From contig OV277863.1 of assembly GCA_922989275.2 (NCBI GenBank), positions 17,016,001-17,080,000 on the forward strand: a stretch of DNA of 64,000 nt, read 5' to 3'. A model generated the notes under the pieces. That model did no database searches and was not told where the DNA came from. It saw nothing but the letters and a program-made list of their open reading frames with translations. The position numbers and the translations under genes were made by a program. Of this stretch, positions 50,665 through 60,795 are shown piece after piece; the stretch's first letter is position 1, and every line of letters begins with the position of its first letter. Source of the DNA: Gari tellinella (taxonomy: Eukaryota > Mollusca > Bivalvia > Cardiida > Psammobiidae).

Positions 50665-51830
50665 CCCAGCAGGCACACAACGTTGTTTCAACATTGAATC
50701 AACGTTGATTTTCCGTCGTAACGTTGATCAACCTGATTTCAACCATGGACGACCATCCATCGGTAGCCAATTTACTGCCAACGTTGATTCAACGTTTATA
50801 ATGGTCGAGGATAAAAAATTAAAAAATACTGAAATTGAAATTTCTGATTAATTATATCGCAGTGTTTAATGTCTAACCACGTCGACTATGATTTATCGTT
50901 AAAATAAATTCAATTTAGAAAATCTAATGACAACGTTGAATCAACGTTGAATCAACGTTGATAATGGTCGCCCAGCAGTTGATTTTCCGTCGCAACGTTG
51001 ATCAACCCTTTTTTCACCCTTGGACGACCATGGGTCGGTACCGAATTTATTGCCAACGTTGAATCAACGTTGAAAATGGTCGTGGGAAAAAACAAATTGA
51101 TGAAAATGAAAATTCTGATAAATTATATTGCAGTGGTTATGTCTCATCACGTAAACTATGATTTATCGTAAAAAAATAAATTCAATTTAAAAATCTACTG
51201 CCAAAGTTGAATCAACGTTGAATCAACATTGTCAGATAATGGACGTAGATAAAAATTATTATTATTTAATAAATAATCATAACAACTTCAACTTAAATAT
51301 TAATTTGATACTTCATAGTTTAGATGCAAAAAAAATAAGTTCTAAGTTCTTAATGGTAAGCACTGAATTTTACATTCAAGTTTACAATTAAAATGAATAA
51401 AATACAACCTTCCAGAAAGCAAACCAATTCAATGTAAAATGTTTAATTATAGATACTCAGCGTACTAATAAATAAAGCAACAATATTTGATAAGCTGTAA
51501 TCAAATATCTTCCAACGCCCATGCGTTGTCTACTCTGCTATTAGTAGAGTAGAGCTCCTAAAACCTAAGTTGAAGGCAGAATTTGACAATAAAACAATAT
51601 CTGGAGAAAACAACGCACACAAAAACGGACAGCCCACTGGAAACAATGTTGTTTTGACGTTGAATAAACGTCATTTCAACGTTGAAACTTCAACCATTAT
51701 CAACGTTGAATCAACGTTGAGGTTCAACGTCAACAAAACTTTCAAAATCAAATATAAATCGTACGTTGTTTCAACGTTGAAGTTCAACGTTGATCCAACG
51801 ATGATTCAACGTTGGTGTGCCTGCTTGGTG
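50665..51830. mobile_element. TIR element made of CAACGTTGA repeats
   Basis: The left end CCCAGCAGGCACACAACGTT and right end CAACGTTGGTGTGCCTGCTT are inverted. Both sides are packed with TCAACGTTGAATCAACGTTG type repeats. An internal segment of about 280 bp (CAGTTGATTTTCCGTCG) is duplicated in tandem near 50700 and 50980. Coding frames here are repeat-driven. Superfamily unknown. Confidence 0.7.
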
Positions 51831-52250
51831 GTTACGAGTATATAGCTATATTTGAACCATCATTGTTTATAATTGCCTCCTTTATTATTCATAGGAGGTG
51901 TAACGATGCATAAGTGTTTTTACTAAGTTCACTTTCATTCAAATGATTCCTCATAGAAATTTCATGATTCTAATTTATCCTGATAAAGAACCATAAACAA
52001 GTGTTTGGCAGCAAGTGAAATAAAACCAAAACAGAAAGCCCATGGATGTTTCTGTTTCCACTCGTCTTCAAAATTGTCTTTTTAGCAACCACCAGCATAA
52101 ACTTAACTTAACATTGAACTAATCATACTTATCAGAGACTTATACATATAGTTTTACCACTGTACACAACGTAGAATTGTACAGCTGATAGCAAATGCTT
52201 TCTCTTAGTACGTCGACAGTCTTTCAGCGCCTTCAGCGTTTTGATTGTAT
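51831..52250. other. Unassigned sequence
   Basis: No feature recognised. Confidence 0.35.
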
Positions 52251-52492
52251 TACAGGGAAGAAGATCTTATTCTTGCCCAATAAACTCATTTACACTAAAA
52301 CAAATGTTTCCATTGCATATAGTTTGGAGTTTGATCAGATGCTGGGTAACCCTGCGTCTGATAAAGCATCAAAATGTTTGCCACTCAGAATAAATCGTAA
52401 GAAATTCTTAAAAAAAAAATCAACATTTTAGTGCATTGTGTTTACGGTTTTTTGTGCGTTTGAACTGGAAAGATTAATGTCTTCTCCACAGT
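52251..52492. mobile_element. F-family MITE, older copy
   Basis: TACAGGGAAGAAGATCTTATT start and AATGTCTTCTCCACAG end. The hairpin has decayed (GTTTGGAGTTTGATCAG). Confidence 0.7.
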
Positions 52493-52497
52493 CCTCT

Positions 52498-52585
52498 AAC
52501 TTCCTTATGTCTATACCAAACTCTATAATGTGAGCACTGACAGTAGAATCATCTCTTTGTTACACCATAGTGTTTGGTGGATACA
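52498..52585. mobile_element. D-family fragment
   Basis: CCAAACTCTATAATGTGAGC to ACACCATAGTGTTTGG is the D core only. Confidence 0.5.
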
Positions 52586-52645
52586 TACATTTAACCCATT
52601 TCTCCCTAGAAACAATAATAATAAAATTCAATACGTCGAACTCCC

Positions 52646-52896
52646 TTAACCCTTTGAACCCTAGTCCCGCATATAGGCGTCCTTTTGCAACAATATACAT
52701 GTGAATAGTACACTAGTCCTATGCAAACAGTGAAGACCCAGATCAGAGGGCTCCGAAAGGAGCCCTCTGATCAGGGTCTTCACTGTTTGTCTTTATGCCG
52801 AACATTGACAAAAACAACCCTTAAAAGTCAGAAATGGACTAGACTAAAATGGAAACTGGAATTGTCCAATTAAAGTTTCAGGGAGGAAAGAGTTAA
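52646..52896 (+). mobile_element. C-family TTAA MITE, full length
   Basis: TTAACCCTTTGAACCCTAG start and GGGAGGAAAGAGTTAA end. The hairpin (about 52722-52790) has perfect tips GAGGGCTCCGAAAGGAGCCC. The terminal TTAA is shared with the next A MITE. Confidence 0.88.
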
Positions 52897-53120
52897 CCCA
52901 TTACTCCATAAATACGCCTTTTTATGCCTTTAATATTTTTCTACACTGAAGAAAATAGTTCTGATTTATACTGTTATAAATATGTATGATAAGAAATATT
53001 TTCCTTATTTAGCAGATGGTAGCTTAAAGCAGGCTGAAAGTAAAGCAGAATGCCCCTTAAACTGCATTAAGTGGTAACCTATTTTCAAAATTAGAAACAG
53101 GCTATGGGGGAATGGGTTAA
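52893..53120 (+). mobile_element. A-family TTAA MITE
   Basis: It begins at the TTAA that ends the C copy and ends GGGGGAATGGGTTAA. The second hairpin arm is mostly deleted. Confidence 0.85.
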
Positions 53121-53247
53121 GTCAAACTTAGCTGTATTTCATAAATTGATTATCGATTACTCAAGCTCGCTTAAGTCTAACATACCCATGATTTGAATAA
53201 TATTTCAAAGACAAATCCTGGCTATTAACCATGTTTTAACTTTGAAA
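53121..53247. mobile_element. H-like fragment
   Basis: TCTAACATACCCATGATTTG and CATGTTTTAACTTTGAAATA match parts of the H element. It is cut by the G MITE. Confidence 0.45.
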
Positions 53248-53614
53248 TACAGTACTCCCTCTCTACAACAACATCCGATGGGAGACCAAGAGTGTGTTTT
53301 GTTGTTTGGACGGAGTTACTATAGGGAGGGAAATTGGCCTACATTTGCAAACAGCTTGAATCCAGATCAGACTCCGCATAATGCAGCATCTGATCTGGAT
53401 TCAAGTTGTGTCACTTGTCATTATGTTTCTTTTCTGTCAAAATGTCCAATATGTAACTTCGTTTGAAGAAGACAGCAAAACAACAGTTTTTGGCAGACGA
53501 TATTGCAGCCGTGAAAAGATTGGACATAATTGTCTTGTTTGGGGAACAGCAGCAAGTGTTGTTGTAAGGAGGGAATCAGTGTATGGAGGGCCATTGTAGG
53601 GAGGGAGCACTGTA
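53248..53614. mobile_element. G-family TA-flanked MITE
   Basis: TACAGTACTCCCTCTCTACA start and GTAGGGAGGGAGCACTGTA end. The hairpin has GCAAACAGCTTGAATCC, AGATCAGACTCC and a diverged partner. It lies 84 bases before an OS9 exon. Confidence 0.8.
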
Positions 53615-53698
53615 TGTGTTTGTTTGACTTCAGCGAGTTAGAATTATTTGAAGTTTGACTGTATATTGCCATAGTTTTGATTTGTCTGTATATTTCAG

Positions 53699-53900
53699 TT
53701 CCTGTGCGAGGAGGGTGCCGCCGACTACATAGCCCGTCTAGATGAGCCTGAGACGTGCTCCTATATCATGACTATCCATACCATGAAGATCTGTCATCAC
53801 CCGTTCTTGAAGCCTCCTACCCCTACCCGTACAGTAGCCATTACTTGTAACCCACTACTGACAGTGGTTCAATATCAGGAATATCTAGACCAATTAGAAG
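53699..53900 (+). CDS. OS9: OS9 exon (second part of MRH lectin domain)
   Basis: A 202-bp exon, phase 0 at the start and phase 1 at the end, between TATATTTCAG and GTGAGT. It begins FLCEEGAADYIARLDEPE, then TCSYIMTIHTMKICHHPFL, and ends YQEYLDQLE. This follows the OS-9 MRH pattern (FLC..GA.DYI.R.DEP..CSY..TI.T...C.HP), including conserved cysteines and the Glu and Tyr that contact mannose in this family. It continues the frame of the exon at 39553 across a 14-kb intron. Confidence 0.93.
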
Positions 53901-53919
53901 GTGAGTTAGCTCTTGTGGT

Positions 53920-54170
53920 TTAACCCTTTCCTCCCTGAAACCCCAAATGGACAAGTCTAGTTTTCAATTTAATCTAGTCCATTAATGACTTTTTAGGGTT
54001 GATTTTTACAATGTATGTCAAAATGACAAACAGTGTAGACCCTGAACAGAGGGCTTCTTAACGAGCCCTCTGATCAGGGTCTACACTGTTTGCATTGGAC
54101 AAGAGCATTCCTAGCAGGTACGCTGTTTGCAAATGACGCATATATGCGTGACTAGGGTTCAAAGACTTAA
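53920..54170 (-). mobile_element. C-family TTAA MITE, full length
   Basis: TTAACCCTTTCCTCCCTG start and GGGTTCAAAGACTTAA end. It starts 19 bases after the OS9 exon. The hairpin (54025-54096) is GACCCTGAACAGAGGGC with its partner. Confidence 0.88.
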
Positions 54171-54286
54171 CCCTTTCCTCTCATAAATGCCAGAAGTCTC
54201 ATTAATCCATTCTGCGTTACTTTCAACCTGCTTTTAATTGTCACCTGTCTTTAATACTTGAATGAGGCTATGGGGTAATGGACTAA
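54167..54286 (+). mobile_element. Deleted A-family MITE
   Basis: It shares TTAA with the C copy. The left end is joined to the right hairpin arm, with the middle missing. It ends GGGGTAATGGACTAA. Confidence 0.7.
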
Positions 54287-54420
54287 GGTGTCCAGATATT
54301 GAGTATCTATTGAACTAATTACTACAGATTCATGTCAGACAGATCCTGTAAGAAACCAGTGCAGACTCTCTTCAGACAGACTCCATAGTTTGTTTTCAAT
54401 ATTGAAGACACATGATTGCT

Positions 54421-54672
54421 TTAACCCTTTCCCTTATAGAAGCGACTTTTAGCGCATTCATTTTATTCATCCGCCAAAGAAATAGTTCCATTTTTATACT
54501 GTCATGAATAAGTACTATAAGTAATATTTTCTATACACTAGCAGATAGTAACTTAAAGTAGGCTGAAAGTAAAGCAGAATGTGCCCTAGGGCACATTCTG
54601 CTTTACTTTCAGCCTGCTTTAATATGTCACATATCTTAACTACTAGAAACAGGCTATTGGTTAAAGGGTTAA
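54421..54672 (+). mobile_element. A-family TTAA MITE
   Basis: TTAACCCTTTCCCTTATAG start and TTGGTTAAAGGGTTAA end. The hairpin tip is AATGTGCCCTAGGGCACATT. Confidence 0.85.
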
Positions 54673-54835
54673 GCGGGCTGAAAGTGAAACTTTTTTTTCC
54701 GTCTGCTTTAAGCTATCAGCTGCTAGGATGTAAGAAACATTTCTTATGTTGCACATTCATTACTGTATAAACTTGAACTATTTTCTTCAGTGGAGGAAAT
54801 AACTAAATGAGTAAAAAGGTGTATTTATGGATTCA
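54669..54835 (-). mobile_element. Partial A-family MITE
   Basis: It begins at the shared TTAA. It holds a decayed hairpin and the arm to GTGTATTTATGG. Confidence 0.65.
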
Positions 54836-54906
54836 AGGTAGTAGAAGAAGGGTTAAAACCTGTAATGATATTTTAGAACAGAAAACCAATTTATGTTCAC
54901 ACAATA

Positions 54907-55165
54907 TTAACCTCTTAGCCCATATAATTTTTCTAGTTTTGAAGACATGTGACAACTTATTTAAAGCAGGTTGAAAATAAAGCAAAATGCCCCATTAAGG
55001 CGCTTTCTGCTTTACTTTAAGCCTATTTTAAGCTACCATATGATAGAACATAGAAAATGTTTCGTATGATACATATTCATCGCTGTATAAAGTGGAACCA
55101 TTTTCTGCCTTGGAGGCAATAAATAAAATGTATAAAAAGGCATATCTGTAGGGTAATGAGTAAAT
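54907..55165 (-). mobile_element. A-family MITE
   Basis: TTAACCTCTTAGCCCATATA start and right end GTAGGGTAATGAGTAAA. The hairpin is moderately diverged. Confidence 0.75.
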
Positions 55166-55169
55166 GAGG

Positions 55170-55905
55170 TTAACCAAGTCACATGAATCAATTTAAACCA
55201 GTAAACCAAGCCATGTGAATCATTTAGAACAATTAACCAAGTCACATGAATCATTTAGAACAATTAACCAAGTCACATGAATCAATTAGAACAATTAACC
55301 AAGTCACATGAATCAATTTAAACCAGTAAACCAAGCCATGTGAATCATTTAGAACAATTAACCAAGTCACATGAATCATTTAGAACAATTAACCAAGTCA
55401 CATGAATCAATTAGAACAATTAACCAAGTCACATGAATCAATTTAAACCAGTAAACCAAGCCATGTGAATCATTTAGAACAATTAACCAAGTCACATGAA
55501 TCATTTAGAACAATTAACCAAGTCACATGAATCAATTAGAACAATTAACCAAGTCACATGAATCAATTTAAACCAGTAAACCAAGCCATGTGAATCATTT
55601 AGAACAATTAACCAAGTCACATGAATCATTTAGAACAATTAACCAAGTCACATGAATCAATTAGAACAATTAACCAAGTCACATGAATCAATTTAAACCA
55701 GTAAACCAAGCCATGTGAATCATTTAGAACAATTAACCAAGTCACATGAATCATTTAGAACAATTAACCAAGTCACATGAATCAATTTAAACCAGTTAAC
55801 CAAGCCATGTGAATCATTTAGAACAATTAACCAAGTCACATGAATAAATTTAAACCAGTAAACCAAGCCATGTGAATCATTTAGAACAATTAACCAAGTC
55901 ACATG
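55170..55905. repeat. 31-bp minisatellite with a 125-bp higher-order repeat
   Basis: Units follow AACCAAGTCACATGAATCA plus TTTAGAACAATT. Four unit variants form a 125-bp block; the marker ATTTAAACCAG starts at 55191, 55316, 55441, 55566 and 55691, each exactly 125 apart. It then occurs at 55785 and 55848, where one and two units are lost. Minus-strand frames across it are repeat artefacts. Confidence 0.92.
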
Positions 55906-55959
55906 CACACAAAATTAAAAGTTTAAATATTATCTCTTTGCAATTCTGCTGTGAGATCA

Positions 55960-56133
55960 AGGCTCCAGATAAGAGGGAGTAAACTAAACACTTGCAACAT
56001 TTTCTCACTCATTTCAGCACCAAATCCAATGGTGTTACTATTCGAGACAATTCTAATGAGTAGTGACACTATAGGGTTTGATGTAGAAATAAAAAAATTT
56101 TTTTTTGAAATACTCCTCTTATCTGGAGCACTG
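55960..56133 (-). mobile_element. D-family MITE
   Basis: AAGGCTCCAGATAAGAGGGAG start and CTCTTATCTGGAGCACT end. The hairpin TTCGAGACAATTCTAATGAG is partly deleted. Confidence 0.75.
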
Positions 56134-56440
56134 CAAGGCTTGATTGTGTAATATTGAAAAATAATACCTTGAAACCATATGCTATTTGAAAATGTTACAT
56201 TTTAGATACACTGACATTTGAATAAACAATTGCCCCAGGATAATTGAAATAGAAAATTAAAATGACTCATTCTGACTTAATGCTGTTATTTCTATGTCAG
56301 TGTGCCATTGATGACATTAATCCTGTCCTCCTTATGCATAAGTCCAAATCACCTATACCTAACTGTGCCGAAGGGAGGTGGCTGCTTAAAGCAAGATAAA
56401 ATTAAAGCAGACATTCCTATAGCTTCAATTTCATCTTACT

Positions 56441-56684
56441 GTAACCATTTACCCAATTGCTTGTTTCTAGTTTGGAAGACAGGTGACCACTTAAAGCAAA
56501 TTGAAAGTAAAGCAGAATGTGCTTTTAGGCACATTCTGCTTTACATTCAATCTGCTTTAAACTTCAGTCTGCTAGGATGTAGAAAATATTACTTATGGTA
56601 CATAATTATGACTGTATAAATTGGAACTATTTTCTTCAGAGTAGGTATTGGTCAAATGTGTTAAAAAGTGTATCTATGGGTTAA
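56441..56684 (-). mobile_element. A-family MITE
   Basis: TGTAACCATTTACCCAATTG start and CTATGGGTTAA end. The hairpin is intact. It shares its TTAA with the C copy that follows. A short hairpin fragment precedes it (56385-56435). Confidence 0.8.
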
Positions 56685-57089
56685 CCCTTTCAACCCTACA
56701 GCCCTCTGTAGAGATTAATGAATACATATGTAAACAGTGACTGTGTAGACCCTGATCAGAAGGCTCCTATAGGAGTTTTTGTTGTCATACCAAAAAATGC
56801 AAAAGTAGACTGATTCAAAATATTTGTACTAGAAGAGACCAAAAGGATTATACAGTAAAACCTCGCTATTACGACCACTAAAACGAAGGCTAATTGAGTG
56901 TATAATAGACAGGTGACAGCTTAAAGCAAGGTGACAGTGAAACAGAAAGCTCCTAAAGGAGCTTTCTGTTTCACTGTCACCTGGCTTTAAGCGGTCACCT
57001 ATCGTAAACACCCTAATAATTAACATAATTTAGTGGTCGTAATAGAGAGGTTTTACTGTACAAGAGAAATTTAGGGTTGAAAGGATTAA
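56681..57089 (+). mobile_element. C-family MITE split by an E MITE
   Basis: The outer ends are TTAACCCTTTCAACCCTACA and GGGTTGAAAGGATTAA. The E element interrupts at a TA. The C hairpin is half lost. Confidence 0.75.
56851..57060. mobile_element. E-family TA-flanked MITE, full length
   Basis: TACAGTAAAACCTCGCTATT start and AGAGAGGTTTTACTGTA end. The hairpin GACAGTGAAACAGAAAGCTC / GGAGCTTTCTGTTTCACTGT is near perfect. Confidence 0.88.
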
Positions 57090-57143
57090 AGGCAGTTGGC
57101 TTTGATGGGTTGTGATAATGGCGAAATTATTTAACTCCTTCAG

Positions 57144-57257
57144 CTAAAGAGAAGCAGGAACAGCTAGAGGAAGAGAAGAGACAGAAGGTGCTGGAGGAGA
57201 AGAGAAGACTGGCAGAGGAGAAAGCCAAGTATTATGAGGAGAACCAGTTCAAACAAG
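57144..57257 (+). CDS. OS9: OS9 exon (charged coiled-coil segment)
   Basis: A 114-bp exon, phase 1 at both ends, between CTCCTTCAG and GTGACT. Joined to the previous exon it reads AKEKQEQLEEEKRQK, then LEEKRRLAEEKAKYYEENQF. The Glu/Lys heptad-like pattern predicts a coiled coil. Downstream of the MRH domain OS-9 proteins are charged and helical, so the place fits, but this segment is low in information and its identity rests on the exact phase match and strand. Confidence 0.72.
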
Positions 57258-57271
57258 GTGACTGACACCTT

Positions 57272-57497
57272 TTAGACCATTACCCCATAAATACGCCTTT
57301 TTACAGCTTTATTTTATTCAACCACTGAAGAAAATAGTTCCAAATTATACCTTCATAAATATATACCATAAGAAATATTTTCTATATCCTAGCAGATGCT
57401 AGCTTAAAGCACATTCTGCTTTAAAGTTTCCTTTCAACCTGTTTTAAGTAGTCACCTATCTTCAAAACTAGAAATAGGCTATAGGGTAATGGGATAA
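57272..57497 (+). mobile_element. A-family MITE
   Basis: AGACCATTACCCCATAAATA start and TAGGGTAATGGGATAA end. It begins about 14 bases after the OS9 donor. The hairpin is reduced. Confidence 0.78.
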
Positions 57498-57695
57498 CCC
57501 TTTACCAAATAGCATGTTTCTAGTTTTGAAAACGGGTGACCACTTAAAGCAGGTTGAAAGTAAAGCAGAATGCGCAGATATACAAAATATTTCTTATGTT
57601 GCATATTCATAACTGTATAAAAAAAGAACTATTTCCTTAAGTGGCGGAATCAAGTAGAGGTGTAAAAAAGGTGTATTTATGGAGTAATAGGTTAA
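57494..57695 (-). mobile_element. A-family MITE
   Basis: It abuts the previous copy and ends GGAGTAATAGGTTAA. One hairpin arm is deleted. Confidence 0.75.
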
Positions 57696-57782
57696 ACAAA
57701 TTCTTTCTCCCATAATTCTCCCGTATTCTGCTTTACTTTCAACATGCTTTAAGTCTTCAAAACCATTGTCCAGTAATTAAGA

Positions 57783-59935
57783 TAGTGTTTTAGCCAGACT
57801 CTCAAAAAGGGCAGGGGGGCACCAAAAAGGGGCAGGGGGGCACCAAAAAAGGGCAGGGTGCAAACAAAGTGCGGACCCGCAACTTCGGCGAGGGGATTGT
57901 TAAAATTTCTAGGTGTCTTTTCATCATATTCGAAGTCTCTATATAGGTCCATAAGCACTTTTAATGTATTCAGCATACAAGTCTGTAAAGATAAAGGTTA
58001 TACATGTGGCAATAGAACAATGGGGAGGGGCGTCCCCTCCTGCGCTGCGGCGGAAATTTTTTGGACTTTAAATGATGAAATAGTGCAATTTTGCTATACA
58101 GAGATATATAATAAACATGTATGCACATGTAGTGGATTTTAGCTATACATGTACATTATACAGATGCATACAAGTATTATGGAAAATGGATGAAATCAGC
58201 CAATGTTTGCAAATAGAATATTAACAGATCAAAATGTTTTTTCTTTAAATCACACATTATTAATATTTAAAGTTACACAACTAAATTTTACTCCAGCACC
58301 TGATGATTTCCCAATACAGCTGTTGATTGAGGTTGGCATTTAAACTAGTATTCCATTCTTTTGCAACAATGTATTTTGTAAAACAGGGGTGTAAAAGACC
58401 CAAAACGATCAATACTAGAAAATATCAATTCTCTTACTTAATTCTTTAAAAAAAAAAAGAGCAAGAAACTAGGTTATGGAGTGTCTTTACCTTTATGCAA
58501 ATAGTATAGACCCAGATCAGAGTGCCCTGGGTAAGTCCTTTGTATAGGGTGTATTACCTGTTTGTCTGATTTAGAATTATTTTGAGATTTTTCTAATATC
58601 GCACACAGTTAAACATGCACACAAACAAATAGATCTACTATAAAGTACAATAATTATTGGCATTGGATTGTTGCTGTATCCAGGCAAGTGGGTGTCTTAA
58701 GGATTTTCCTATTAATAAAATTCAGCCTTCCCTAAGCAACCACCTGTCATAAAACAGAATACATTTAATTAGACTGCATCACGGGAAAAATTAAACAGGA
58801 TCTACTTAGATATGTGTTGTCACGCTGATGTTCTGTTTCAAATAGATCATTCAATATGAACTTACCAAAAGAAAAACAACAGCACAGAACCGATACTTTT
58901 AGAAATGGAAATATCCCATTCTTCGATTCTCGCGCATATGTAGTATTTGATGGCAGAAACGGACGTTATCAAACCAACCAAACCTCTCTCGGTCGTAACT
59001 TATTTCCAGAAACTCCAGCGAAATATACTACACCTGTAAGATGTAATTTGTTAATTTCACGTCAATCATCAATACTGTCTTTCTAAATGGGTGTATATAA
59101 CGTCTCCATTAATTGGATGTTTAAAAAAAAGATGCGGGGAATTACCTTTCTTGTAGCCAATAAACGAGTAAAGACAACTTGTGTAAAAGTTCGAAGCACG
59201 GTGCGCGTTTGAATTTTCCATTTCCGAAATTTGGAAGACTGTTCGTTTCTGGTACGTGAATATTAATAAAGATTTGTATGGAAAGTATTTCCTTCTAAGA
59301 AAATTAATTTCGGTTTAAGATCTATATTCACCTAAAATGTTCGTTCGTCGAGCATTCTTTATTGGCCCTGTATCGAGCATATTTTTCCAAGATCCGACTC
59401 GCGTTTGCGTTTTAATCTGTGATTTTTTTTTTCAGTCTTCATAATGGATAATAATCATATGAGTGTTTAAATTTAGGGAAAAGGGTGTCGTATATTCTGT
59501 TTTTCAACGAGGCCAAACATGCGTTTCGATTTAATCCGGCTTCAGTCGTACACTCTCGCTATGCGGGGTACCACACCAGGTACATATGTGTATCGGTCGA
59601 TTACACACTATAATTGTTGATTGTCTATGACACGCGCGTGTCGCATTGCACTGATTGGCAATAATGGGATTAGCGACAGTAAGTGGTATCGCTCCGGGCA
59701 GCGGGGCGGTCTTTATCAAATGGATAGGGGCACAGAATAGGGGCACTAGGGCGGATCCTTACACCGGAATAAGGGCAGAAGGGCGGATCAAAAGGGCAGA
59801 AGGGCGGGCCGCCCTAGTTGCGATATCGTAACTGTATTGCTGTAACTGTAACTGTAACTGTAACCTTGGTCTAGAATTAGAGGTACAGTACTGCAGCTAG
59901 GGCCGCCCCGCCATTCCGCATTAGCTAAAACACTA
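57783..59935. mobile_element. TIR element with TAGTGTTTTAGC ends
   Basis: TAGTGTTTTAGC at 57783-57794 and its complement GCTAAAACACTA at 59924-59935. Close to the left end, GGGGCAGGGGGGCACCAAAA repeats; close to the right end, GGGCAGAAGGGCGGATC repeats and a TAACTG run (59838-59861). The 2.1-kb interior has one short frame (58856-59086) but no known transposase. Confidence 0.55.
58856..59086 (+). CDS. Possible small exon or ORF of unknown function
   Basis: 76 codons from ATG. The protein is polar, with FFDSRAYVVFDGRNGRYQ near residue 22. A splice-donor-like GTAAGA follows ACACCT at 59036. I do not recognise a family. It lies within the TAGTGTTTTAGC element, so it may be a remnant of that element's gene. 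Weak support. Confidence 0.25.
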   Translation: MNLPKEKQQHRTDTFRNGNIPFFDSRAYVVFDGRNGRYQTNQTSLGRNLFPETPAKYTTPVRCNLLISRQSSILSF

Positions 59936-59944
59936 TAAGAGTAT

Positions 59945-60160
59945 AGGTATCATTTACAGTGTACCTGTGAAAAGTACACTTGTCCTATGTAAACAGTGTA
60001 GACTGTAGGCTTCTACAGGAGCCCTCTGATCAGGATCTGCACTGTTTGTAATTTTTGAAATACATGTAAAAATACAATGCTAAATACATGTAGTAAAAAT
60101 GGACTAGACTTATAAATGGAAACTTCTGCCTGTTTGGATGCATGACATTTTTCATGACAT
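59945..60160. mobile_element. C-like MITE remnant
   Basis: A hairpin with AAACAGTGTAGACTGTAGG / AGCCCTCTGATCAGG and GTCCTATG flanks as in C. The TTAA ends are lost. Confidence 0.5.
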
Positions 60161-60764
60161 GGTATGAGCATGAAATTACAAAAAGTAAAGGTGTCAAAAG
60201 ACGTTTCTGTGAGATAAGGGATATCTAAAGTGTTATCACATCCATTTATTGATAGAAAGAGCAGAGAACTTACCTTGTTAACTTGAACTGTCTCAGAATT
60301 AAAACCAGCCCTGCTGGCCTATTCACATGTACTTAGATTACTCCCAGCCACTGCAGTACAGACACATACATTCCTCTTCTCTCACACCAACAGGAGTAAC
60401 AAAACTAAACCACCTGTCCTTACCTACTAGCCTAGTGTATTCCCACCCACTCACCCCACCTCCCACACCTAAGATATTACCTTTCTGCATTCTAAGCATT
60501 TGATGTCCTGCCATAAAAGAGTTGCAGGGTCTATATAATGTCAATTTTGTCCATTGTCCATCTACTTGTCTGTCTGTTTGTCAGTCTGTACATCCAATAG
60601 ATTAACCTATTACCCCATAGCCTGTTTCTAGTTTTGAACACAGTGTTTCTGTTTTTACATGATATTATGTGTGTCGACACAATAAAAAGTAGTTTGTACT
60701 GAGGAAATCCTGAACATGTAACACAGAAAGCATTTCCAGTTACTTGCCAGGTAGTAGCTTGAAG

Positions 60765-60765
<1 letters not shown>

Positions 60766-60795
<30 letters not shown>

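Noticed and set aside
55033..55908. Minus-strand protein repeats (HVTWLIVLNDSHGL)
   Set aside because: Pure translation of the 31-bp minisatellite; no start context, splice sites or known domain.
58856..59086. Further OS9 exon
   Set aside because: The start is an ATG without a preceding acceptor in phase 1, and the sequence does not resemble the charged helical tail of OS9.
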